Shown one piece after another: positions 57,117-64,000 of a stretch of DNA of 64,000 bases (positions are counted from its first letter, which is position 1; each line of letters starts with the position of its first letter). Under the pieces are notes generated by a model, which worked only from the letters and a program-made list of their open reading frames with translations, was not told the DNA's origin and ran no database searches. The position numbers were made by a program, and so were the translations under genes. Origin of the DNA: Dehalococcoidia bacterium (GTDB lineage: Bacteria > Chloroflexota > Dehalococcoidia > Lucifugimonadales > Lucifugimonadaceae); the NCBI GenBank assembly GCA_014239735.1, contig JAAZYI010000020.1:60328-124327 (forward strand), read 5' to 3'.

Positions 57117-57842
57117 TTGAATACGACTCTAGAAATTTCAAATATTTCAAAATCTTTCAGTAATCGAAAGGTTTTCAAAAATATATCATTTAACTTAAAA
57201 GAAAAAGAGATAATCTCAATTCTTGGTCCAAGCGGTTGCGGAAAAACAACACTTCTTAATTCAATCTCAGGTATTGATGATGATTTTGTGGGTAAAATAA
57301 AAACCAATACTAAATCAAAAAGAAAAATTGATAATTTCTCATATTCCCAACAGAAAGATCTGCTTATTCCATGGAGAAATGTTTTAGATAATGCTGTTTT
57401 TGGATTAGAAATTACTGGCATTAATAAAGATGAGTCTTACCCTAAAGCGCTAAGTTTGATGAAAAAATTCAAATTGAGTGGAATAGAGAAAAAATTTCCT
57501 CATCAACTTTCCGGAGGAATGAGACAGAGAGTATCTTTAATTAGATCATTTTTATTAGAGAGGCCAATACTTTTATTAGATGAACCTTTTGGTTCTCTAG
57601 ATTCTATTACAAGAGAAGATTTGCAAGATTGGTTAATTGATATATTAAAAATTTTAAAATTATCAGTAATTTTTGTTACTCACGATATAAATGAGGCTAT
57701 AAAAATATCGGACAGAATAATTATCTTAGGCGCAAATCCAGGAAGAATTATCAAAGAAATTAAAGTTAAGGCGAATAATGATAAAGAAAAACTAAGCTTA
57801 TATAAGGAAATTAAAAATAGTTTAGAGGTGTCGGGTGGTTAG
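57117..57842 (+). CDS. thiZ: thiamine-precursor ABC transporter ATPase (ThiZ-like)
   Basis: The ATPase has Walker A GPSGCGKTT, Q-loop (YSQQKDLLIPW), signature LSGGMRQRVSL, Walker B PILLLDEPFG and H-loop VTHD. It resembles the SsuB/TauB/ThiZ group of small-molecule importers. The riboswitch upstream and a THI5-like binding protein downstream show a thiamine-pyrimidine (HMP or derivative) importer. The ORF track begins at 57096, inside the riboswitch; the real start is likely the TTG at 57117 behind AAGGGA. It overlaps thiX by 8 bp. Confidence 0.88.
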   Translation: MNTTLEISNISKSFSNRKVFKNISFNLKEKEIISILGPSGCGKTTLLNSISGIDDDFVGKIKTNTKSKRKIDNFSYSQQKDLLIPWRNVLDNAVFGLEITGINKDESYPKALSLMKKFKLSGIEKKFPHQLSGGMRQRVSLIRSFLLERPILLLDEPFGSLDSITREDLQDWLIDILKILKLSVIFVTHDINEAIKISDRIIILGANPGRIIKEIKVKANNDKEKLSLYKEIKNSLEVSGG

Positions 57843-58599
57843 AAATTTATTTAAATTTATGCCTTCAATAGCCCTTACTACTTCTCTATTTATTTTGTGG
57901 GAAGTATTAGTAAGAGTTTTAGATGTGGCAGATTGGTTTTTGCCTCCCCCATCTTCGATTGTAAGAGAATTATTTTTATCTATAGATATCATTTCAAGGC
58001 ATCTTTTAACTACGTCTATTGAAGTATTATTAGGATTAGTTCTTTCGGTAATTGTAGCTATAAATTTTTCTTTGATAATATTTTTCTTTAAATCTGTAGA
58101 GAAGAGTGTTTACCCATTACTCATAGCTACTCAAACTATTCCTGTTATTACAATTTCACCTTTGTTGCTAGTGTGGTTTGGGCCTAATATTTTTTCCAAG
58201 ATCATAATCGTGGCAATCATTTCATTCTTCCCAATAATTGTTAATTTTCTAGATGGATTAAAGGCAGCTGATTCAGAGATGATTATGATGGCCAAGCAAT
58301 TTGGTGCGAGTAAAATACAAATTTTCTATAAAATTCAACTTCCTTATTCATTTCCTTATTTAATATCTGGACTTAAAATTGCCTCAGTATCATCTGTAAT
58401 TGGGGCAGTTGTAGGGGAGTGGGTAGGAGCAAGCGGAGGCTTAGGATGGCTAATTAAAACTTCATCTCCTCAATTTATGACTGAAAGAGTTTTTGCATCA
58501 ATATTTGTTTTATCATTACTTGCAATAAGCCTCTTTTCTATATTTTACTTAATTGAAAGATTAGTTTTTAAAAAATACCCAATCAAAGGGAGTGGTTAA
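57835..58599 (+). CDS. thiX: thiamine-precursor ABC transporter permease (ThiX-like)
   Basis: The 254-residue permease has about six membrane segments and the EAA-type loop MAKQFGASKIQIFYKIQLP. LFLSIDIISRHLLTTSIEVL and GAVVGEWVGASGGLGWLI match the SsuC/ThiX branch. Translation starts with GTG at 57835, overlapping the ATPase end by 8 bp, and its TAA is followed directly by the ThiY-like gene. Substrate is inferred from the riboswitch and neighbours. Confidence 0.87.
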   Translation: MVRNLFKFMPSIALTTSLFILWEVLVRVLDVADWFLPPPSSIVRELFLSIDIISRHLLTTSIEVLLGLVLSVIVAINFSLIIFFFKSVEKSVYPLLIATQTIPVITISPLLLVWFGPNIFSKIIIVAIISFFPIIVNFLDGLKAADSEMIMMAKQFGASKIQIFYKIQLPYSFPYLISGLKIASVSSVIGAVVGEWVGASGGLGWLIKTSSPQFMTERVFASIFVLSLLAISLFSIFYLIERLVFKKYPIKGSG

Positions 58600-59322
58600 A
58601 TGAAAAAAATAATAATGTTATCTATATTAGTAATTTTTATATTTTCATGCTCTAGTGAAGACGAAATCAATACAGTTTCACTTGCATTAGACTGGTATCC
58701 AAATTCTAATCATGCCGGGATTTTTTATGCAAAAGATAAAGGATATTTTTTAGATGAAAATTTGGATGTAGAAGTTTATACTCCTTCTGATCCAACTACA
58801 ATACTGCAGACTGTTGCATCTGGCAGAGACCAATTTGGGATAAGTTATCAACCTGATCTTTTATTAGCTAGAAATGAGGGTGTGCCAGTAGTTGCAGTAT
58901 CTTCTGTTGTAAGAACCCCTTTAAATTCGATTATGACATTGAAGAAATCAGGAATATCAGAACCCTCTAAATTAAAAGGCAAAACTATTGGGTATCCAGG
59001 AATCCCATTAAATGTCGGAATACTTCAAAGTATTTTGGAAGGCCAAGGATTAACTATGGATGATGTGAATTTGGTTGATGTAGGATTTGATCTTGTGCCT
59101 GCTTTACTGAGTTCGAGAGTTGATGCAGTTATAGGAGCTTTTTGGTCTCATGAATCAATATTAATTGAGATAGAAGGAGAGGAAGTAAATATACTTAAAT
59201 TCCAAGATTGGGGTATACCTGAATACCACGAATTAGTTCTTGTGACCAGCGAAGAGTACCTAAAGGAAAATAAAGAAATTGTAGAGTCATTTGTTAAATC
59301 TTTTAGAAAGGGTTTTGAATAA
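58600..59322 (+). CDS. thiY: thiamine-precursor binding lipoprotein (ThiY-like), N-terminal part before in-frame TAA
   Basis: A short basic N-terminus, hydrophobic segment and lipobox Cys (FSCSSED) mark a lipoprotein. SLALDWYPNSNHAGIFYAKDK, with WYPN-HAG, is the NMT1/THI5-like signature for HMP-type pyrimidine binding. TPSDPTTILQTVASGRDQFG and KLKGKTIGYPGIP follow. The frame meets TAA (59320-59322) after FRKGFE, but continues in the same frame to 59547 with plausible family sequence, so this is probably one gene interrupted by a stop. The truncated product would lack the last helices. Confidence 0.85.
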   Translation: MKKIIMLSILVIFIFSCSSEDEINTVSLALDWYPNSNHAGIFYAKDKGYFLDENLDVEVYTPSDPTTILQTVASGRDQFGISYQPDLLLARNEGVPVVAVSSVVRTPLNSIMTLKKSGISEPSKLKGKTIGYPGIPLNVGILQSILEGQGLTMDDVNLVDVGFDLVPALLSSRVDAVIGAFWSHESILIEIEGEEVNILKFQDWGIPEYHELVLVTSEEYLKENKEIVESFVKSFRKGFE

Positions 59323-59346
59323 TCAATAGAATCTAATTCTGAATCT

Positions 59347-59547
59347 ATGGAATCACTAATCACTGCTTATCCAGAAGTAAATGTTGAATTAGAAAAGCAG
59401 GGAATAAAACTACTCGCACCTCTTTGGGATGAGAGCTTAAATTCTAATAATATGGATAGCTGGAATAAGTTTGGAGAATGGATGAAAGAAAAAGGTTTAA
59501 TAAGTCCAAGTTTAGCTATTAAGGATTCATTTAAAATGATTCAATAA
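59347..59547 (+). pseudogene. thiY: ThiY-like binding protein, C-terminal part after the in-frame TAA
   Basis: From 59323 the frame reads SIESNSESMESLI, then YPEVNVELEKQGIKLLAPLW and WNKFGEWMKEKGLI, as expected for the C-terminal helices of a THI5-like protein. The ATG at 59347 has no ribosome site, so independent translation is unlikely. It overlaps the convergent MocA-like gene by 21 bp. The residue replaced by TAA is not known to be conserved. Confidence 0.75.
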
Positions 59548-60147
59548 ATATTCTTCATACTGTTCAGGTGTATTTAGATCTATTAAGGCAGATTCATCCT
59601 TTGTCTTATATTTAATTATTGAATCCTGATTCCTTTTAATTACTTCTCTTATTCCTTCAGTTTCTTCATTTATTTGAGTCAGTTCATTAAAAAATACATT
59701 TGAAAATATAATCGGATGTCCACTTTTTCCATTTGAAAAAGGCATGATGATTTTCTTATTTTCTGGATGATTTATATGGAAATCAGATATTTGCTCGATG
59801 AGAAGTTTATTTCTTGGTTGATCTACTGCAATTAATAATATGTCATTTTTATTGTTAATTTCAGACAGACCTTTTTTTATTGAGGTAGTTTTTCCAAGTT
59901 CAAAATCAACGTTTTCTACTACCTTAACTTCATCTGAGATAATTTTGTTTTTGATTTCTTCTGCATTGGAGCCAATCACTACAATTATTTCTTCAATATT
60001 AGAATTCTTTAGAGATTCAATTTGAAAATTGATTAGTTTTTCTTCGCCCCAATTCAAAAGCGGCTTGGGGGTTTTCATGCGGGATGATTTTCCAGCGGCA
60101 AGAATTATTGCAGAGATCTTAGGCAATTTAATTTTTTGCACTGGCAA
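59527..60147 (-). CDS. mocA: MobA/MocA-like molybdenum cofactor nucleotidyltransferase
   Basis: The nucleotidyltransferase has AIILAAGKSSRMKTPKPLLNW at the N-terminus, IAVDQPRNKLL with the metal Asp, and the MocA-typical late block NGKSGHPIIF. MocA links CMP to molybdopterin for molybdenum hydroxylases. It overlaps the XdhC-like gene by 20 bp, a typical pairing for xanthine or CO dehydrogenase maturation. A MobA (GMP) or sugar-NTP role is less likely given GHP and the neighbour. Confidence 0.75.
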   Translation of the reverse strand: MPVQKIKLPKISAIILAAGKSSRMKTPKPLLNWGEEKLINFQIESLKNSNIEEIIVVIGSNAEEIKNKIISDEVKVVENVDFELGKTTSIKKGLSEINNKNDILLIAVDQPRNKLLIEQISDFHINHPENKKIIMPFSNGKSGHPIIFSNVFFNELTQINEETEGIREVIKRNQDSIIKYKTKDESALIDLNTPEQYEEYLLNHFK

Positions 60148-61243
60148 CTATTTTTTTAAATAGTTTCTCATTTAACTTCATTGGTTCAGAAGAAGAACTA
60201 TTTCTGAAACTTATCATTTCGGCAACTATGCTCACAGCAATTTCATTAGGAGTTCTTGCTCCTATATCTAATCCTGCAGGAGACCTAATTTCTCTAAGTC
60301 TTCCTTCTGAGATTCCTTTTTTAAGTAAGGATTCATAGATTAAAATGGCTTTTCTTTTACTGCCAAGCAAGGCAATATATTTTGCGTCTGTCTTAGCTGC
60401 ATTTTCTAGCACCAAATCATCAAAATTATGTCCTCTAGTTGCTATGACTATAAAAGTATTTTTTCTTATAGGGAGATCTTTAAAGGCTTTATCAAACTTA
60501 TCGTTAACTATTTTTTCTGCTTCTGGAAATCTATCTTTATTTGCAAATTCTTCTCTGTCATCTGCTATCCAGACTTTGAATCCGGATGCTTTTGCAAGTG
60601 GGGCAATTGCTTTTCCTACATGACCTCCTCCGGCAATAAGTACCACGGGGTCTGTAGTTATCCCTTCTATAAATATCTGGACTTCTCCCTCTTCAATTGT
60701 TTTGCACGTACCAAAGTTCATTAATTCTGGAGCTTCTTTTGAGATTGTTTTAATAAGAGATTCATCTGATATATCTCCTATTAGGTCTCCGTTGTCTTTA
60801 AGGATAAGTTTTTGACCTATCATTCCCTTATTTTTTGAGTTAACTATAGTGGCTAAAACTAGAGAAGATTCCCCTTTATATGCCTTATTCATTTCATTTA
60901 AGAGCTGATTATTTAAATCAGATTTTTCTGCTCTATAAGGATCAATTAAGAAGTACATTGTTCCTCCGCATACAAGCCCGTCATTTGCTGCTAAATCTTC
61001 ATTTAGTACGTAATCTTGATACTTCGCATCTCCGCCATTAGATAGAATTTCTTTTGATGCAAACCAAATATCACCTTCTACACAACCTCCTCCAAGAGTC
61101 CCTATAGTTGTTCCATCTTTCTTAACTAGTAATTTAGAGCCTGGCTTTTGAGGAGTAGAGCCAGATGTTCTTACAACAGATGCAACAACAAACTCTTCTT
61201 TATTATTTAATTCGCTTAATGCGTTACTAAAAACTTCTTTCAT
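60128..61243 (-). CDS. xdhC: XdhC/CoxI-family molybdenum hydroxylase maturation factor
   Basis: The XdhC-CoxI domain is clear: VRTSGSTPQKPGSKLLVK, GTLGGGCVEGDIW with the conserved Cys, and DGLVCGGTMYFLIDP. The C-terminal Rossmann-like XdhC domain has VLIAGGGHVGKAIAPLA, VIATRGHNFDDLVL, ALLGSKRKA and GLDIGARTPNEIAVSIVAE. These proteins bind molybdenum cofactor and help its sulfuration or insertion into xanthine or CO dehydrogenases. The target enzyme is not in the window. Length 371 is normal. Confidence 0.88.
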   Translation of the reverse strand: MKEVFSNALSELNNKEEFVVASVVRTSGSTPQKPGSKLLVKKDGTTIGTLGGGCVEGDIWFASKEILSNGGDAKYQDYVLNEDLAANDGLVCGGTMYFLIDPYRAEKSDLNNQLLNEMNKAYKGESSLVLATIVNSKNKGMIGQKLILKDNGDLIGDISDESLIKTISKEAPELMNFGTCKTIEEGEVQIFIEGITTDPVVLIAGGGHVGKAIAPLAKASGFKVWIADDREEFANKDRFPEAEKIVNDKFDKAFKDLPIRKNTFIVIATRGHNFDDLVLENAAKTDAKYIALLGSKRKAILIYESLLKKGISEGRLREIRSPAGLDIGARTPNEIAVSIVAEMISFRNSSSSEPMKLNEKLFKKIVASAKN

Positions 61244-61328
61244 ATGTATAATTCTACTTCATGCAAATCTATTGTAGAAGTTGTTTGCAAAATCTTCCTT
61301 TGAGTTTAAGATATTGTTTAGTACTTTT

Positions 61329-61404
<76 letters not shown>

Positions 61405-61425
61405 TACTTTCGACTTAAAAATAAT

Positions 61426-62535
61426 TTATTTAATGGGACTAAATCTTCGCTGCTTTTCTAGAGCTAATCTATTTTTTCCTTCATAAAAATATTTATTAGA
61501 AATTAAATCTGTCTTAAATCCATATATATTTTTTAATTCTTCATTTGAAGCACCTGACATAGCAAATAATACAGCTGATGTTTTTCTTAGATCAATTGAA
61601 GAAAAATGAATATTTAACTTAGAAGAAATACGTTTCCATGAATTCTCAATAGATGATTTAGTTAATTTTTTATAATCCTGATTAACAAATAATGGAGCTT
61701 CCTGATCTATCCTAGATTCTAAGTAAGTGTTTAATTGCAATTGGGCTGATTTATTTAAAGCAACCCTTCTGTCGCCATGTTTACCGTTAATTTTTATTAA
61801 ATCATCTTGATAATCCATTTTATTTAATTGGATCAATTCATTTTGCCTAATTCCAGTATGAATCATTATAAAATAAATTGCTTTAATCCTCATATGAATT
61901 AACGAATTTCTCCATATATTTTCGTTTAAAATAAAGTCAGAAATCTTATTGAGAGCTTCTGATTCTATTATTTTTATTTCATCAAAATCTTTAGTTAATA
62001 TGCTTTTAATGTTTTTAGTTATATTCAGGCCCAAATTATGTGAATTATTTCTATATTCTTCCCATTTTTTTAATTGATTTATGTAGGTTTCTATAGAACT
62101 TGATGCCCTTTTTTTACCATTAGATTTCGGCTCATTGATTAATTTGTGTATGAAGTTTTCAAATGCAGCTCTAATCTCTTCTTTTGAGAGTTGGAGTAAT
62201 ATGCTCATCTTTGTATTGAATTGCTCTGAAAGTGTCTTATCTCCTGAATCTAACTCAAAATTATATTTTTTCGCTGCTACATTAAGATGAGTAAATCTGG
62301 TGGGGCATCCTTGGCAAGGTTTAATTGGGCAATTACTACCTTTGTATTTATTGAAAATATAATCCGACCACTTAACCATGATATGATGCTCATTCATTAC
62401 TTCATTTTTATTGGCAATTAGATGAAAATAAAACAGAATATCATGCCTAGGAGGTACAATAATTTCATTAATATTTTGATCCCTCAGGAAATTCTTTTCT
62501 ATTTTATTTAATTTGTATTCTCTTATTTTTTGCAT
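61426..62535 (-). CDS. divergent tyrosine recombinase/phage integrase-like protein
   Basis: The N-terminal part includes a Cys-rich NCPIKPCQGCPTR block and a possible SAM-like core-binding domain (residues 110-190). The C-terminal half resembles tyrosine recombinases: Arg I in MIHTGIRQNELIQL, Lys in NGKHGDRR, Arg II in SIDLRKTSAVLFAMSG and the nucleophile Tyr near SNKYFY. Both His residues of the usual HxxR and LGH motifs are missing (IDLR, YGF). So it may be inactive or unusual. It ends 22 bp from a tRNA gene, a common integrase position. Confidence 0.72.
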   Translation of the reverse strand: MQKIREYKLNKIEKNFLRDQNINEIIVPPRHDILFYFHLIANKNEVMNEHHIMVKWSDYIFNKYKGSNCPIKPCQGCPTRFTHLNVAAKKYNFELDSGDKTLSEQFNTKMSILLQLSKEEIRAAFENFIHKLINEPKSNGKKRASSSIETYINQLKKWEEYRNNSHNLGLNITKNIKSILTKDFDEIKIIESEALNKISDFILNENIWRNSLIHMRIKAIYFIMIHTGIRQNELIQLNKMDYQDDLIKINGKHGDRRVALNKSAQLQLNTYLESRIDQEAPLFVNQDYKKLTKSSIENSWKRISSKLNIHFSSIDLRKTSAVLFAMSGASNEELKNIYGFKTDLISNKYFYEGKNRLALEKQRRFSPIK

Positions 62536-62675
62536 CCAGTAATATTTTTTTTAAATTTATCTTAAAAAAAGCATGTTAAAGGAAATTTATATCTTTTTAT
62601 TAATTTTGTAAATTAGCTTTAATATGAATATATATGTTACTTGGAATTTAATAATTGCCTTAAAAAAATACATAT

Positions 62676-62693
62676 AACTTTTTTGAAAAAGTT
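62676..62693. promoter_or_regulatory. perfect inverted repeat upstream of a solute-binding protein gene
   Basis: AACTTTTT and AAAAAGTT form an 8-2-8 palindrome about 64 bp before the ATG, in the 221 bp AT-rich gap (62536-62756), which holds no gene I can see. It could be an operator; AT-rich chance cannot be excluded. Confidence 0.3.
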
Positions 62694-62756
62694 TATAGTT
62701 TTAGCAAATGCATTTTTTTTGAATTAAAATTAACTAATATAAATCAGGAGGTTTTT

Positions 62757-64000
62757 ATGTTAAAAAGAAAAATTTGGTTACTCTTGACTTCACTTGCTGT
62801 CCTTTCAGTCACATTTATTTCTTGTGCTACTGAGACAATTAAAGAAGTTGAGGTTATAAAAGAAGTACCTGGCCAAACTGTGGTCAAAGAAGTTGAGGTT
62901 ATAAAAGAAGTGCCTGGCGAAACTGTAGTTAAAGAAGTTGAAGTTGAAGTTGTAAAAGAAGTTGAAAAAATTATTACAGTAGCACCTACACCTATACCTG
63001 GTGGGGGCACAGCTATTTCAGTTGATATGTCTGATTTTGTGTTCAGTTCAAATGAGCCTAATCCAGTCTACGGAGGAACCGTTAGAATGACATTTGGTGT
63101 AAGTGTTAAGCACACTGATCATCATCAGATGCCTGTGGCACAAGGTGCAGGCCCTCACAACTTTACTGTAATGTATAACGGTTTAATTAGAATGAATCCA
63201 AATGATGGTATGCAGACTATAATGCCTGATTTAGCTGATAAATGGGAAATATCTGCAGATGGAACGATTTATAAATTTCATTTAAGAGAAGGTGTGAAAT
63301 GGCATGATGGATCTATGTTAAAAGTAGAGGATGTAGTTGCTACTTTTGAAAGAATTGTAAATCCGCCAGACCACATAGCTATAGGAATTCAATCGTTGTT
63401 TACTGAGATTGATTCCATTGAGGATGCTGGGGATAATTGGGTTCAATTTAATTTAAAAAGGGCTAGTGCTCACCAATTTAATGCTTTTACTATGTTGAAT
63501 GCGACAATTCTGCCAAAGAAATGTTTAGAAGAAAACAATTTTGATGTTAGAGAAGTTGTATGTCCAGGAACTGGTCCATTTAAATTTGTGGAGTATATTC
63601 CAGGTGAATACATGACTTTTGAAAAGAATGAGGATTATTGGAACCCAGCACTTCCATATGTTGATGGAATAAAAATGATTCATGCAGGAGGAACAGCTAG
63701 AGGTGTAAATGTTATTACAGATGTTGCTGACTTTGCTTGGAATACTTCCGAGGATGGTTACGCTCAAGCTCAAGCTGAGCCAAATGTTAATTCAAAAAGA
63801 ATGCCAAACACAGGGAGTAATTATTTTGGATGGAATAATGCTGTTGCACCATTCAATGACAAAAGAGTTAGAAAGGCTTTTCATTTAGTTGTAAATCCAC
63901 ACAACTTCACAAAGGTTTCTTTAGGTTCTACTAAGCCAAGCAGATGGATACCAACTCTTGCTGAAGGAGCCACTCCTACAGAAGAATTTTATAATCTTGC
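62757..64000 (+). CDS. ABC transporter family 5 solute-binding lipoprotein, partial at window end
   Basis: The frame is open from the ATG at 62757 to the window edge, so the track missed it. AGGAGG lies 5 bases before the ATG. Signal segment and lipobox end in FISCATET, then a 15-residue KEVEVIKEVPG repeat, then the family 5 (peptide/nickel) solute-binding domain: LADKWEISADGTIYKFHLRE, GVKWHDGSMLKVEDV and DKRVRKAFHLVV. The repeat-bearing stalk is characteristic of Chloroflexota lipoproteins and may span the envelope. Substrate (peptide or other) is unknown. Confidence 0.92.
   Translation, partial: MLKRKIWLLLTSLAVLSVTFISCATETIKEVEVIKEVPGQTVVKEVEVIKEVPGETVVKEVEVEVVKEVEKIITVAPTPIPGGGTAISVDMSDFVFSSNEPNPVYGGTVRMTFGVSVKHTDHHQMPVAQGAGPHNFTVMYNGLIRMNPNDGMQTIMPDLADKWEISADGTIYKFHLREGVKWHDGSMLKVEDVVATFERIVNPPDHIAIGIQSLFTEIDSIEDAGDNWVQFNLKRASAHQFNAFTMLNATILPKKCLEENNFDVREVVCPGTGPFKFVEYIPGEYMTFEKNEDYWNPALPYVDGIKMIHAGGTARGVNVITDVADFAWNTSEDGYAQAQAEPNVNSKRMPNTGSNYFGWNNAVAPFNDKRVRKAFHLVVNPHNFTKVSLGSTKPSRWIPTLAEGATPTEEFYNL
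62841..62970 (+). repeat. 45 bp in-frame tandem repeat in the solute-binding protein
   Basis: Copies start at 62841, 62886 and 62931 (the last partial) and encode KEVEVIKEVPGQTVV-type units. The period is 45 bp (15 residues). Copies one and two differ at a few bases only. Confidence 0.85.

Noticed and set aside
51894-59547. Genetic-code change with TAA read as sense
   Set aside because: TAA ends many intact genes here (for example dnaK, atpA-type neighbours, valS, acnA), so global reassignment is impossible; only local readthrough or error remains.
62841-62970. CRISPR-like array
   Set aside because: The repeat has no unique spacers, has a 45 bp period with coding-frame preservation, and lies inside a lipoprotein gene.
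62744-63010. 88-residue minus-strand ORF listed in the track
   Set aside because: It is the antisense shadow of the KEVEV repeat in the solute-binding protein; its Ser/Thr repeats simply mirror the repeat.

Overview
The window is AT-rich, gene-dense bacterial chromosome with short intergenic gaps and many 4 to 14 bp gene overlaps. Several traits point to Chloroflexota, most likely a streamlined marine lineage such as SAR202 or a relative: an HspR-controlled grpE-dnaK operon, a two-domain ThyX, an LprG-like lipoprotein paired with an MFS pump, three enolase-superfamily paralogues, and a KEVEV-type repeat at the N-terminus of a solute-binding lipoprotein. This placement is inference from gene content; no rRNA is present. 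No gap without a gene exceeds about 300 bases. The longest is the 221 bp AT-rich gap before the last gene.

Layout. 1-8.6 kb: pyrimidine synthesis (pyrC end, carA, carB, pyrF) with a methyltransferase, molybdate uptake genes modAB (no modC nearby) and a bifunctional-nuclease family gene. 8.7-15.5 kb: a complete ATP synthase operon, atpZ-B-E-F-H-A-G-D-C, with an inserted segment in subunit a and a short epsilon. 15.5-20 kb: convergent rex, then hspR-grpE-dnaK behind a HAIR-like operator, then a FAH-family gene. 20-23 kb (minus): an S51-like protein with a CysS-type C-terminal tail, an alpha/beta hydrolase and pyruvate kinase. 23.3-24.9 kb: a degenerate serine recombinase and the RNase P RNA. 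24.9-37.9 kb: metabolic islands with three enolase-superfamily enzymes, a ThDP enzyme, aconitase, a RidA-like protein, an epimerase, gpmA, ispH and an MFS carrier. 38-49.9 kb: prs, secA, an orphan ORF, valS, coaBC, coaX, nnr, acpS, folD. 49.9-54.7 kb: pyruvate dehydrogenase E1 alpha, E1 beta and E2 (interrupted), then thyX. 54.7-57 kb: LprG/P55-like pair and a tiny zinc-ribbon gene. 57-59.5 kb: a TPP riboswitch and a thiamine-precursor ABC transporter (binding protein interrupted). 59.5-61.2 kb: MocA-like and XdhC-like molybdenum-hydroxylase maturation genes. 61.3-64 kb: a CAT-anticodon tRNA, a divergent tyrosine recombinase and the start of a family 5 solute-binding lipoprotein.

Connections. 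modAB with mocA and xdhC imply a molybdenum hydroxylase elsewhere in the genome. The riboswitch-controlled transporter would supply ThDP to the PDH E1 and the ThDP enzyme seen here. The enolase-family dehydratase candidates plus the FAH-family protein suggest sugar-acid breakdown toward the TCA cycle.

The most unusual observations are: two genes (E2 and ThiY-like) each split by an in-frame TAA in the same TTT-NNN-TAA-TCA context; the S51-CysS tail fusion; a recombinase ORF kept open although its catalytic motifs are not recognisable; and a riboswitch whose 3' end doubles as the Shine-Dalgarno of the transporter gene.
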